Shown: positions 7,680-16,409 of the stretch, piece by piece
How the letters are laid out: every line of letters starts with the position of its first letter
Position numbering within the stretch: the first letter of the stretch is position 1
Notes under the pieces: generated by a model
The model's input: the letters and a program-made list of their open reading frames with translations, nothing else
Database searches by the model: none
What the model was told of the DNA's origin: nothing
Source of the DNA: Tropicibacter oceani
Lineage (GTDB): Bacteria > Pseudomonadota > Alphaproteobacteria > Rhodobacterales > Rhodobacteraceae
NCBI RefSeq assembly: GCF_029958925.1
Contig: NZ_CP124616.1
Location: 1,736,001 to 1,800,000, forward strand
DNA length: 64,000 nucleotides
Direction: 5' to 3'
Made by a program: the position numbers and the translations under genes

Positions 7680-8942
7680 ATGCGGCGGGGCCTGTTTCTT
7701 GCCCTTGCCCTGACCTGCGCCGAGGCGGTTTCGGCGCAGGACTTCACCACGCTCAAGGGCCACGGCGGGCCGGTCATGGCGATCGACGTCACACCCGAAG
7801 GCCAGGTGGTGACGGCCAGTTTCGACAATTCGGTGGGGCTGTGGACGCAGCGCGATCCGCAATGGCTCGAAGGGCACGAGGCGGCGGTGACGGTCGTGCT
7901 GGCGCTGCCGGACGGGCGCATTGCCTCGGGCAGCGATGATTTCACGGTGCGGCTGTGGGACAATGTTCAAAGCCGGGTGCTGGGCCAGCACCAGGGCAAG
8001 GTCACGGCGCTGGCGCGCTGGGGCGACTGGCTGGCCTCGGGCAGCTGGGATGGCTCGGTCCGGCTCTGGCCGCTGCAGGCAGGGACCCCGCGCGATCTGC
8101 CGTTCCCCGGCGGCGGCGTGAACGATCTGACTTTTGGTCCGGACGGCGCGCTTTACGTGGCCACCATGACCGGCGATCTGCTGCGCTACGATCCACAGGG
8201 CGGCGCGCCCCTGACCATGGTCCGCCACGGCTTTGGCATCAACGAACTGGCCATGGGCGACGGCTGGATCGCCTATGGCGCGGTCGATGGCGGCACCCGG
8301 GTGGTCGATGCGGCCACCGGCGAAGCGCTGCGCGACTTCACCCTCGATCGCCGCCCCATCCTGGCCATGGACCACCACCCGCAGGCCGGGCTTCTGGCGG
8401 TCGGGGACGGGCAGGGCTACATCATGATGATCGACACCCGCGCCTGGAAGATCACCCGCGATTTCCGCGCCGCGCGGCAGGGGCCGGTCTGGGCGCTGGC
8501 CTTCTCGCCGGCGGGCGATGTGATCCACGCCGGAGGCATCGACGATATCGGCTATTCCTGGCCCGTGGCGCTGCTGGACGATTTCGACCCGGCCATGGGC
8601 CAGCCCCGCAGCTTTCTGCGCGCCGCCGAGGGCATGAGCAACGGCGAACGCCAGTTCATGCGCAAATGCTCGATCTGCCACGCGCTCGAGCCGGGCCCAT
8701 CGCGCAAGGCCGGGCCCACCCTGCACGGCATCTTTGGCAGGGACGCCGGCAGCCTGCCGGAGTACACCTATTCCGAAACCCTGACGACGATGCGCATACG
8801 GTGGTCAGAACAGACCATCGACGCCCTGTTCGATCAGGGCCCCGATCACTACATTCCCGGATCCAAAATGCCGATGCAGGTGATTTCGGGAGCCGAGGAC
8901 CGCGCCGACCTGATCGCCTTTCTCAAGGCTGCAACCCAATAG
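7680..8942 (+). CDS. Secreted WD40 beta-propeller fused to cytochrome c
   Basis: A 420-residue protein starting 3 bp after the fdhC stop. Residues 1-20 are a signal peptide (RGLFLALALTCAEAVSA). Residues of about 25-300 hold repeated WD40-like units (GHGGPVMAIDV, GHEAAVTVVLAL, GSDDFTVRLWD, GSWDGSVRLW). A C-terminal class I cytochrome c domain of about 100 residues has C330-S-I-C333-H334 and a distal candidate methionine in GSKMPMQ. It is therefore periplasmic and heme-binding. The position immediately behind the formate dehydrogenase operon suggests an electron-transfer or scaffold role, but no function is established for this fusion. Confidence 0.85.
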   Translation: MRRGLFLALALTCAEAVSAQDFTTLKGHGGPVMAIDVTPEGQVVTASFDNSVGLWTQRDPQWLEGHEAAVTVVLALPDGRIASGSDDFTVRLWDNVQSRVLGQHQGKVTALARWGDWLASGSWDGSVRLWPLQAGTPRDLPFPGGGVNDLTFGPDGALYVATMTGDLLRYDPQGGAPLTMVRHGFGINELAMGDGWIAYGAVDGGTRVVDAATGEALRDFTLDRRPILAMDHHPQAGLLAVGDGQGYIMMIDTRAWKITRDFRAARQGPVWALAFSPAGDVIHAGGIDDIGYSWPVALLDDFDPAMGQPRSFLRAAEGMSNGERQFMRKCSICHALEPGPSRKAGPTLHGIFGRDAGSLPEYTYSETLTTMRIRWSEQTIDALFDQGPDHYIPGSKMPMQVISGAEDRADLIAFLKAATQ

Positions 8943-8980
8943 CGCCGCCCGTCGCGGCCGAACACCAAGGAGAAACATGG

Positions 8981-9106
8981 ATGAAAGCGATGTTCGCAGG
9001 CTTCGCCGCCATGGCGGTAATCGGCATCGGAGCCTATTTCGCGCTTCAGGAAATTGGTTTTTCCGCCGCCGAGCGCAACTCGGGCGCGGCTGTGCGCCTG
9101 AACTGA
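8981..9106 (+). CDS. 41-residue membrane peptide
   Basis: Reads MKAMFAGFAAMAVIGIGAYF, continues LQEIGFSAAERNSGAAVRLN and stops at 9106. One transmembrane helix is followed by a short polar tail. The ribosome site AAGGAGAAAC precedes it; ATG at 8977 is in another frame. The tail pattern GFSAAER-x-SG-x-(A/S)VRL is one I associate with short Rhodobacterales proteins, which supports it as real. It probably shares the transcript of the WD40-cytochrome gene 38 bp upstream. Function unknown. Confidence 0.6.
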   Translation: MKAMFAGFAAMAVIGIGAYFALQEIGFSAAERNSGAAVRLN

Positions 9107-9114
9107 GCGCCAAC

Positions 9115-9248
9115 GGGGGCGCTGCCCCCGCCGCCCCTGGCGGCTCCCCCGGGATATTTGAAGCAAATGGAAACAGCCCGTCGGGGCAGGGCCGCGGCCG
9201 ATTTGGGCCCTTTCGGTTTCCAATTGCCAAAAATATCCCCGCCGGAGG
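9115..9248. repeat. Dispersed intergenic repeat, two facing copies (copy A)
   Basis: A GGGGGC-GCT-GCCCCC hairpin (9115-9129) is followed by a CCGGGATATTTGAAGC-type core (9150-9174) and an inverted partner core at 9215-9248 (TTTCCAATTGCCAAAAATAT). Related cores recur at 18355-18378, 22461-22482 and 42858-42886. The convergent gene arrangement here suggests use as a bidirectional terminator region. Confidence 0.6.
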
Positions 9249-9301
9249 CATCCTGCGCCTGATCCTCACGCGGGGGTTGCCGGTTGTACGCGGCAGTGCG
9301 T

Positions 9302-10285
9302 CTAGGACGGGCCCGGGCGGCGAAAACGGATGTCAAAGCGCGCGCCTTGCTGGCTGGGCGCAAGGGCGATTTCGGCCCGGTGCGCCTGCAGCATGGCGCG
9401 CACGATGGCCAGCCCCATGCCCGTGCCGTTCTGATCGCGCCTGGTGGTGAAGAAGGGCTCGAAGATCCGGTCACGGTTGCCGGGTGAAATGCCGGGGCCA
9501 TCGTCCTGTAGGGTTAGGATCAGGGCGTCGCCCTGATCGGCGACGGCCAGGTCCAGGCGCCGCGCGCCATGCGCCGCGGCATTGCCCGCCAGGTGCCCCA
9601 GGATCAGGCCAAGCCCCTCTGCCGAGATCGGCAGCGCGGTGTCGATGCTTGTCGCCTCGGGCGCCAGGATCAGGGCCGGGGCGTCGAGCGTTTCGATCGC
9701 CTGGCGCAGCGTGGTCCTGCCGATGTGGCGCGGCTCGCGGGCGCGGGCGATCTGGCGCAGCGCCTCCAGCTGGGTTTCGATCTGCCGGCCTGCGCCGCCG
9801 ATCTGGGCAACCAGGGCGCGGTCTTCGCCGCTCAGGGCCTGTCCGTCCTCCAGCAGTTCCACCGCCGCGCGGATCGCCGCGACCGGTGTCTTGATTTCAT
9901 GGGTGACGTGGTTGCTGTAGCTGCGCATGCTGGTTTCGCGGTCGCGCAGGGTCTGGGCCATCTCCATGACGCTTTGCGCCATGGCGTGCAGTTCCCTTGT
10001 GCCGAAGGTGGCCGGGGCGCGCGCCGCGTCCTGCGGGGCGCTTTGGACCTGCGCGGCATAGGCCTGCAAGGCCAGGATCGGGCGCAGCAGCAGCCGCCAC
10101 AGCAGCCAGCCAAGCACCCCGGTCGCGGCGGCAATGCAGGCGCCCAGGGCCACGGCGGCCTGCTTGTAGCCGATGGCCGGGCCAAGGTAGCGGAACACCA
10201 CAAGCCCGGCGAGCGAGATCACCAGCGTGCCCAGCAGGCCGCCGCCCAGGACAAACCCCAGCGAGGGCCGCCAGCGCCGCGTCAT
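9302..10285 (-). CDS. Sensor histidine kinase
   Basis: A 327-residue membrane kinase. Two helices (about residues 8-32 and 43-68) flank a very short periplasmic loop, so it probably senses membrane or cytoplasmic cues. They are followed by a linker, a HisKA domain with H129 in THEIKTP, and a HATPase domain with N-box GHLAGNAAAHGA, G1 DDGPGI, F-box FEPFFTT and G2 GTGMGLAI. The start at 10285 overlaps the response-regulator stop by 4 bp (ATGA), giving translational coupling. In-frame codons upstream lie inside the regulator gene and were rejected. Confidence 0.9.
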   Translation of the reverse strand: MTRRWRPSLGFVLGGGLLGTLVISLAGLVVFRYLGPAIGYKQAAVALGACIAAATGVLGWLLWRLLLRPILALQAYAAQVQSAPQDAARAPATFGTRELHAMAQSVMEMAQTLRDRETSMRSYSNHVTHEIKTPVAAIRAAVELLEDGQALSGEDRALVAQIGGAGRQIETQLEALRQIARAREPRHIGRTTLRQAIETLDAPALILAPEATSIDTALPISAEGLGLILGHLAGNAAAHGARRLDLAVADQGDALILTLQDDGPGISPGNRDRIFEPFFTTRRDQNGTGMGLAIVRAMLQAHRAEIALAPSQQGARFDIRFRRPGPS

Positions 10286-10953
10286 GCGCTGCCCATGCGC
10301 ATGCCGACCCCGTGCACGGTGTCGATGGCGTCGGGGGCGCCTGCCTCGGCCAGTTTGCGGCGCAGGTTGCGCAGGTGGCTGTCCAGGGTGCGGTCCGACA
10401 CGGCACTGGCCGCACCCCATTGCGCATCGACCATTTGCCGCCGGGTGCGGACCTGGCCGGGATGGGTGATCAGGTGATCGAGCAGCGCAAATTCGGTCGA
10501 GGTCAGCGCGACCTCGGTTTCGCCGACCCAGGCGCGATGTGCCGCGCGGTCAAGGCGCAGCGCGCCAAAGCTGGCTTCGTTGCGCTGCGCTGCGCCATGG
10601 GTGCGCTTGAGGATCGCGCGCACCCGCGCCACCAGTTCGCGCGGGCTGAAGGGTTTGGTGACATAGTCGTCGGCCCCCAGTTCCAGCCCCAGGATACGGT
10701 CGATTTCATCGTCGCGGGCGGTCAGGAACAGGATCGGCACGTCCGAGGTGGCACGGATGCGGCGGCAGACCTCGAAGCCGTCCATTTCCGGCAGGCCGAT
10801 GTCCAGCACGATCAGGTCGGGGGCTTCGCGGCCGGCGTGGATCAGCGCGCTTTGGCCATCGGCGGCGGTGATCACCGCATGATCGGCCCGTTCCAGGGCA
10901 AGGCGCACCAGGTCGCGCAGGCGGGGGTCGTCGTCAACCAGCAGGATCTTCAT
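10282..10953 (-). CDS. OmpR-family response regulator
   Basis: A 223-residue regulator. The receiver has acidic residues in LLVDDDP, phospho-acceptor D51 in LIVLDIGLPEMDG, and the conserved lysine in DYVTKPFSP. The C-terminal half is an OmpR/PhoB winged helix (LTSTEFALLDHLITHPGQVRTR). The start at 10953 is preceded by GAGGAAAATCCG. It forms an operon with the downstream kinase. The DUF4173 gene ends 22 bp upstream on the same strand, so all three may be one transcript. Confidence 0.93.
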   Translation of the reverse strand: MKILLVDDDPRLRDLVRLALERADHAVITAADGQSALIHAGREAPDLIVLDIGLPEMDGFEVCRRIRATSDVPILFLTARDDEIDRILGLELGADDYVTKPFSPRELVARVRAILKRTHGAAQRNEASFGALRLDRAAHRAWVGETEVALTSTEFALLDHLITHPGQVRTRRQMVDAQWGAASAVSDRTLDSHLRNLRRKLAEAGAPDAIDTVHGVGMRMGSA

Positions 10954-10975
10954 CGGATTTTCCTCATTTCTCTGC

Positions 10976-12430
10976 TTATCGCCCAACCCGCGCCGCGCGC
11001 AAAGTCCAATCGCGCCAGTCCGATACACGCGGCGGCGCGATGCATTGGCTCAGGCTGGTGCCGCGCACCGCGCCATAGGCCATCGGCCCCAGGGCGCAGA
11101 GATAGGCGCGGTCCAGCTGGCTTGTCCTGGTCTCCTGGTCCAGTTGCTGGGCGGCGATGATCGCGGCAAAGTTGACAAAGCAGCAGGCGTAGAGCGTGGC
11201 CAACCCCAGCAGCGCCGCCCGCAGGGTTAACCATATGTTGGAATGCCCGCGCATAACCTGCCACAGGGTCAGGGCAAGGCTTGTCGCAACAAGGGCCATC
11301 CAGATCATCGCATGTATCCGCAGGTAGGTCAGTCCGAAGGCATCGACATAAAGGTCAAGCCGCAGGACCGATGACAGGCACAAAAGGACGTTCTGCCCCA
11401 GCCAGAGCAGCAGCAGGGGTTTGAGCAAACGGGATTCGCCCAGAAAGGGGCGGGCCGCCAGGGCGAAACCGCCAGCCAGCATGGCGGTGGCCAGCAGGGG
11501 ATAGGCGCCGCGGTGGGCGTATTCGGCGTGGCTCATGCCTTGGGGCAGGGCCGCGCCGCCCAGAAAGATCGACAGGTCCATGACGGTCTGCACGCCCAGC
11601 AGCCCGTTAAAGACCCAAAGCCCGCGCAGCACGGACCCGGCGTTCAGGCCAAGGGTCCAACGCATTTGTGGCAGGCGGGGCAGTTGTGCGGGCTTGCTCT
11701 CGGCGCTCAGCAGGGCGGTGCACAGCAGTCCAAGGCCCAGCCAGAGCGCGGCGCGTGCAATGGCGTCAAGCAGGCTCAGGTCAAGCCGCAGAAGTTCGGA
11801 CAGGGCGCGGGACAGCACCGGGTTGGCGCGGATCAGCAGCCCGCCCAGCACCAGCGCGCCGCCCAACGGAAAGGCCCAGTTGCGCGCCAGCGCCCGCAGC
11901 GCCGGGGCACGGTCGGGGCCTGCAAGCCCCGGCAGGGCGCGCAGGGCCTTGACCGGGCGAAACAGCCGGGCGGGGGCCTGCAGGACGGTACGGGCCAGGC
12001 CAAGCGCCGCGGCGGCGATGGCCGGGCTTTGGGCTCCGGGCGGCAGGCGCAGCCAGGCCAGCGACAAAAGCGTTCCGGCGATCAGGAAGGCAAGGGACAG
12101 GGCCTGCACGTGTTCGATGACAGGCAGGGCCGATGCGGCCAGCAAAAGCGCGGGGCCTTTGGGGCTGCGCCGTTCGGCGCCAAGGGCCAGGGCCGCGGCC
12201 AGGATCAGCCCGGAAAACAGCGCAAGCGACAGGCCGGGCGCGTGCTGCCAGAACAGCAGATCCCCGGCGGCGATCAGGGCGATCAGGATCAGCGGCAGGC
12301 GTTGCGGGGCGCGCAGGGTGCCGGGCCGGTTTGCCCCATCCCGGGGCGGGATCGGGGCATCGGGGGTCAGCCACCAGCCGTCCCTTGCCAAGGCGCGGGG
12401 CAGTCCGCGCATGATGAATTGTCCCTGCAT
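10976..12430 (-). CDS. DUF4173 multi-pass membrane protein
   Basis: A 484-residue protein with about ten or more hydrophobic helices after a polar N-terminus. The conserved core HAEYAHRGAYPLLATAML, then GLTYLRIHAMIWM, is typical of DUF4173/DUF4153 proteins. The start at 12430 follows AAAAGGAGATC. Family function is unknown; the gene often lies beside two-component regulators, as here (22 bp upstream of the response regulator), so it may act in the same signalling or envelope pathway. It ends with a short non-membrane tail. Confidence 0.8.
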   Translation of the reverse strand: MQGQFIMRGLPRALARDGWWLTPDAPIPPRDGANRPGTLRAPQRLPLILIALIAAGDLLFWQHAPGLSLALFSGLILAAALALGAERRSPKGPALLLAASALPVIEHVQALSLAFLIAGTLLSLAWLRLPPGAQSPAIAAAALGLARTVLQAPARLFRPVKALRALPGLAGPDRAPALRALARNWAFPLGGALVLGGLLIRANPVLSRALSELLRLDLSLLDAIARAALWLGLGLLCTALLSAESKPAQLPRLPQMRWTLGLNAGSVLRGLWVFNGLLGVQTVMDLSIFLGGAALPQGMSHAEYAHRGAYPLLATAMLAGGFALAARPFLGESRLLKPLLLLWLGQNVLLCLSSVLRLDLYVDAFGLTYLRIHAMIWMALVATSLALTLWQVMRGHSNIWLTLRAALLGLATLYACCFVNFAAIIAAQQLDQETRTSQLDRAYLCALGPMAYGAVRGTSLSQCIAPPRVSDWRDWTLRAARVGR

Positions 12431-12575
12431 TGGCCGATCTCCTTTTGACCCTTTTCCGGGGACAGGAATCGCAATCGGTTGGGCAGATTGGCCGCAAAAG
12501 CCGTGCAGATTTTGCGCAGGGAGTTTCGCGGCGAAACCTCGTTTATTAACAATGGGTTAATTTCCGATCGTCACG

Positions 12576-13769
12576 TTACGTCACGGCCGAGCGGACCTGA
12601 TATTTCGGGGCGCGCCATGCCTGCGTGGTCATCACATCGGCGATGATGTCGGCGGCGGCCAGAATGTCGGCCTCATCCAGGTAAAGCGGCGTGAAGCCAA
12701 AGCGCATGATGTCGGGCGCACGGAAATCGCCGATCACGCCGCGGTCGATCAGGGCGCGCATCGCGGGATAGCCATGCTCGAAGGCAAAGGACACCTGAGA
12801 GCCGCGCAGATCGGGGTCGCGCGGCGAGGCAAGGCGCAGCATCGGGCAGCGGGCCTCGACCTGCTGGATGAACAGCTCGGACAGGGTCAGCGAGGCGGCG
12901 CGCAGATCGGCCATGTCGACGCCGTCCCATGCGTCCAGAGCGCTGTCGAGAATGGCGAATTGCACGATGGACGGCGTGCCGACGCGCAGCCGTTCGGTGG
13001 ACATGGCGGGGCGATAGCCCGGCTCCATCGCGAAGGGGGCGGCGTGGCCAAGCCAGCCGGACAACACCGGATCGACGCTTTCGATCAGGTCGGGGCGGGC
13101 ATAGATGAAGGCGGGCGCACCGGGGCCGCCATTGAGGTATTTATAGGTGCAGCCGACAGCGAATTCGGCGCCGCAGGCCGTCAGGTCAACCGGCACGGCC
13201 CCGGCGCTATGCGCCAGATCCCACAGCATGACCGCGCCCGCGTCATGGGCGCGCTTGGTGATCGCGGCCATGTCGTGCATCCGGCCGGTGCGGTAATCGA
13301 CCTGCGTCAGCATCACCACGGCCACCTCGTCGGTGATGGCCTGCGCCGCGTCTTCGGGCGCGGGGGTGCGCAATTCATAGCCCTGACCCAAAAGGTCGAT
13401 CAGCCCCTGCGCCATGTAGAGATCCGAGGGGAAATTGCCGCTGTCGGACAGGATCACGCGGCGCCCCGGGCGCATTTTCACCGCCGCGCCAAGCGCCTGA
13501 TAGACCTTGATCGACAGGGTGTCGCCCATGGCCACCGACCCGGCAGGCGCGCCGATCAGCGGCGCGATGCGGTCGCCGATCTTTTGCGGCAGGGCCATCC
13601 ACCCGGCATCGTTCCAGGCCTTGATCAGCAGATCGCCCCATTCATCCTGCAACACCTGCGCGGTGCGGGCCTGCGCGGCACGCGGCAATGCGCCCAGCGA
13701 ATTGCCATCAAGATAGATGACGCCATCAGGCAGGTGAAACAGGTCTTTGCGGGGAAGGGGGATGCCCAT
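12576..13769 (-). CDS. kynU: Kynureninase
   Basis: A 397-residue PLP enzyme that cleaves kynurenine or 3-hydroxykynurenine to (hydroxy)anthranilate and alanine in tryptophan breakdown. Recognisable are the N-terminal YLDGNSLGALP, the catalytic lysine K210 in CTYKYLNGGPGAPAF, DLAHSAGAVPVDL (PLP ring and phosphate contacts) and RVGTPSIVQFAILD. The length fits the family. The start at 13769 has GAGGTATCCC before it; a longer frame to 13829 adds a basic non-conserved stretch. No other kyn gene (TDO, formamidase) is in the window. Confidence 0.95.
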   Translation of the reverse strand: MGIPLPRKDLFHLPDGVIYLDGNSLGALPRAAQARTAQVLQDEWGDLLIKAWNDAGWMALPQKIGDRIAPLIGAPAGSVAMGDTLSIKVYQALGAAVKMRPGRRVILSDSGNFPSDLYMAQGLIDLLGQGYELRTPAPEDAAQAITDEVAVVMLTQVDYRTGRMHDMAAITKRAHDAGAVMLWDLAHSAGAVPVDLTACGAEFAVGCTYKYLNGGPGAPAFIYARPDLIESVDPVLSGWLGHAAPFAMEPGYRPAMSTERLRVGTPSIVQFAILDSALDAWDGVDMADLRAASLTLSELFIQQVEARCPMLRLASPRDPDLRGSQVSFAFEHGYPAMRALIDRGVIGDFRAPDIMRFGFTPLYLDEADILAAADIIADVMTTQAWRAPKYQVRSAVT

Positions 13770-13833
13770 GGGATACCTCGGGATGTTGGGGTGCCGGGGC
13801 TTTGTGGCACCGCGCGGGCGGCGCGTCAAAGGC

Positions 13834-14862
13834 TTAGCCCGGGGGCGGGGCGGTGCTGGCGCGGGGGATCAGCGAGACATCGACCAGATCGACCACGCCG
13901 CCAGCGGCGGGCGAGGCGCCGTCAAGCCGGTCGAGCAGCAGTTGCGACGACCGCAGACCCAACGCGCGGCGGTTCTGGCGGATCGTGGTCAGGGCCGGAA
14001 TGTAGAATTGCGACATCTCGATATCGTCAAAGCCGATGACGGAAATGTCCTGCGGGACGCGAATGCCTGCCTCGGTCAACCCGGCGATCAGGCCAAAGGC
14101 GACCATGTCCGAGGCGCAGAACACCGCCGTGGGCCGGTGCTGCATGGCGATGATCTTTTGCGCGGCGTCATGGCCGGATTGCATGGAAAAATCGCCCCTT
14201 ATGATCCATTCGGGGCGCGCGGGCAGGCCAAGGCGGTCGCGTTCGGCCAGCATGCCCTGACGGCGCGCGGTGGTCAGCACGTTGCCGCGCGGGCCGGTGA
14301 CATGGGCGATGCGGCGATGGCCCAGTTCGTGCAGGTGGCCGATGGCAAGGCGCGCGCCCTTGATGTTGTCGCTGCGCACCGAAGGCAGCGGGCAATCCTG
14401 CACCCATTCGCAGGCAAAGACGATCTTGTCCGCGACGCCATTGGCCTGAAGGCTGTCGAGCTGATGTGCGGTCAACCCGCCATCGAGCGAGATCATGCCA
14501 TCGACGCGGCTGTCGAGGAAATAGTTGGTCAACCCGGTGTCGGTGCCGGCCATCCCGGCGGTGTCCTTGATCAGGACGGAATAATCGCTGCTGGCAAAGC
14601 CTTCGGTGATGCCGGCAAGGATCTGCGAAAAGAACGGGTTGGACAGGTTCGGCACAAGGATCAGCACCGCCCCGGCGCGCTGTTTGCGCAGGTTGCGGGC
14701 GGCCTGATTGACGCGGTAGCCGGTCTGGCGAATCGCGTCCTGCACCAGTTTGCGGGTGGCTTCGGACAGGATGTCGGGATTGGACAGGGCGCGGCTGACG
14801 GTGGCGGTCGATACCCCCGCCGCCTGTGCAACATCCTGAATCCGAACCGGTTTCTGAACCAT
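13834..14862 (-). CDS. LacI-family transcriptional regulator of the carbohydrate island
   Basis: A 342-residue repressor. The N-terminal helix-turn-helix is clear (IQDVAQAAGVSTATVSRALSNPD, hinge helix GYRVNQAARNLRKQR). It is followed by a periplasmic-binding-protein-like effector domain with NPFFSQILAGI and DISVIGFDDIEMSQFY. It is divergent from the ABC transporter genes, and two LacI-type palindromes stand in the 208-bp gap, so it should control both itself and the island. The start at 14862 was chosen because the HTH begins at residue 7; the longer frame upstream has no relation to the family. Confidence 0.93.
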   Translation of the reverse strand: MVQKPVRIQDVAQAAGVSTATVSRALSNPDILSEATRKLVQDAIRQTGYRVNQAARNLRKQRAGAVLILVPNLSNPFFSQILAGITEGFASSDYSVLIKDTAGMAGTDTGLTNYFLDSRVDGMISLDGGLTAHQLDSLQANGVADKIVFACEWVQDCPLPSVRSDNIKGARLAIGHLHELGHRRIAHVTGPRGNVLTTARRQGMLAERDRLGLPARPEWIIRGDFSMQSGHDAAQKIIAMQHRPTAVFCASDMVAFGLIAGLTEAGIRVPQDISVIGFDDIEMSQFYIPALTTIRQNRRALGLRSSQLLLDRLDGASPAAGGVVDLVDVSLIPRASTAPPPG

Positions 14863-14945
14863 CTTGTGCCTGCCTTTTGCCCTGGTGCGTGGTTTGGTGG
14901 GAAAGCGAAGCCTTGACAAGAGGGGGCTTCCGGGTAGAGCATGCG

Positions 14946-14959
14946 TGTAATCGTTTACA
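14946..14959. promoter_or_regulatory. LacI-type operator O1
   Basis: TGTAATCGTTTACA, a palindrome with the central CG typical of LacI-family sites, in the divergent region between the lacI-type gene and the substrate-binding protein gene. Confidence 0.82.
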
Positions 14960-14978
14960 GGGTCAGTTTGCCCGCTTA

Positions 14979-14992
14979 TGTAAACGATTACA
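14979..14992. promoter_or_regulatory. LacI-type operator O2
   Basis: TGTAAACGATTACA, the exact reverse complement of O1, centred 33 bp away (about three helical turns). This places both dimers on the same face of the DNA. Confidence 0.82.
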
Positions 14993-15070
14993 ACGGCGGT
15001 TTTGGTCGGAGAATCAGAAGCGCTCTGGCGAACAGGGTCCGCAGGGAGGCGGGTCCAAGGGAGGATTAAA

Positions 15071-16306
15071 ATGACGACATTGCGCACTGTTTTGGCAGCA
15101 TCCACCGCGATTTGTGCGGGCGGGGCTGTGTTTGCGGCGGACCTTGAGGTCACGCATTGGTGGACATCGGGCGGCGAGGCCGCGGCGGTGGCTGAATTCG
15201 CCCGCGAATTCGAGGCCCAGACCGGCAACAAATGGGTCGACGGCGCCATCGCGGGGGGCGGCGGCACGGCGCGCCCGGTCATGGTCAGCCGGATCATCGG
15301 CGGCGATCCCATGGGCGCGTTCCAGTTCAACCATGGCCGTCAGGCCGAAGAGCTGATCGAGGCGGGGCTGCTGCGCGACATGACCGCCGTGGCCGAGGCC
15401 GAGGGCTGGAAGGATATCGTGAACCCGCCCAGCCTGCTGGATGCCTGCACGGTGGACGGCAAGATCTATTGCGCGCCGGTGAACATCCATTCGTGGCAGT
15501 GGCTGTGGCTGTCGAACAAGGTGTTCGAGGACGCGGGCCTTGCGGTTCCGACCAACTGGGATGAATTCGTCGCCGCCGGTCCCAAGCTGCGCGAGATGGG
15601 CATTCAGCCGATGGCTTTGGGCGGTCAGTCCTGGCAAAGCTCGGGCGCGTTCAACGTGCTGATGGCGACGCTGGCAGGCCCCGAGGTGCTGCAGAAGATT
15701 TACGGCGAGGGTGACGATGCGCTGGCGGCGGGCGAAGAGATGACCCGCGTGTTCAAGGCCGCGGCCGACATGCGCGAGATGGTGCAAGGGTCGAACGTGC
15801 AGGACTGGAACCAGGCGACCAACCTGGTGATCACCGACAAGGCCGGTGGCCAGATCATGGGGGACTGGGCGCAGGGCGAATTCGCCGTCGCCGGAGAGGT
15901 CGCGGGCCAGGATTACACCTGTCTGCCGGGGCTGGGCGTGCACGAGGTCATTTCGACCGGCGGCGATGCCTTCTATTTCCCGGTGAACGACGATCCGGAA
16001 ATCTCGGCGGCGCAGGACGCGCTGGCCGCGACGCTGCTGAACCCCAAGACGCAGGTGGCCTTCAACCTGAAAAAGGGGTCCCTGCCGGTGCGGGCGGATG
16101 TCGATCTGGCGGCGGCCAACGACTGCATGAAAAAGGGTCTGGAGATCCTGCAGGCGGGCAACATCATGCCCGACGTCAACATGCTGAACACCGAGGACAC
16201 GAACAACCAGTTGAACGACCTGTTCGTGCAGTTCTTCCAGGACACCTCGATTTCCGCCGAGGACGCGCAGAAGCGTTTCGTCGATATCGTGGCGTCCAAG
16301 GACTGA
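15071..16306 (+). CDS. Carbohydrate ABC transporter, periplasmic binding protein
   Basis: A 411-residue family 1 solute-binding protein. The signal peptide is residues 1-22 (MTTLRTVLAASTAICAGGAVFA), then EVTHWWTSGGEAAAV, the usual N-terminal strand of the glucose/mannose (GtsA-like) group. Further marks are FNHGRQAEELIEAGLL, APVNIHSWQWLWLSNKVFEDAG and GDWAQGEF. The start at 15071 follows GGGAGGATTAAA. It binds a sugar or glycoside in the periplasm for the permeases encoded next; the ligand cannot be told from sequence. It is the first gene of the LacI-controlled operon. Confidence 0.92.
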   Translation: MTTLRTVLAASTAICAGGAVFAADLEVTHWWTSGGEAAAVAEFAREFEAQTGNKWVDGAIAGGGGTARPVMVSRIIGGDPMGAFQFNHGRQAEELIEAGLLRDMTAVAEAEGWKDIVNPPSLLDACTVDGKIYCAPVNIHSWQWLWLSNKVFEDAGLAVPTNWDEFVAAGPKLREMGIQPMALGGQSWQSSGAFNVLMATLAGPEVLQKIYGEGDDALAAGEEMTRVFKAAADMREMVQGSNVQDWNQATNLVITDKAGGQIMGDWAQGEFAVAGEVAGQDYTCLPGLGVHEVISTGGDAFYFPVNDDPEISAAQDALAATLLNPKTQVAFNLKKGSLPVRADVDLAAANDCMKKGLEILQAGNIMPDVNMLNTEDTNNQLNDLFVQFFQDTSISAEDAQKRFVDIVASKD

Positions 16307-16409
16307 CCTTGTGATCGTCTGAACAGGGCCGGACCGGTGCCAGAGATGGCCTGCGGTCCGGCCAGGCCTGTTCATCCATCCGCCCAACACCTTGAGAAGG
16401 GGGAGCGCC

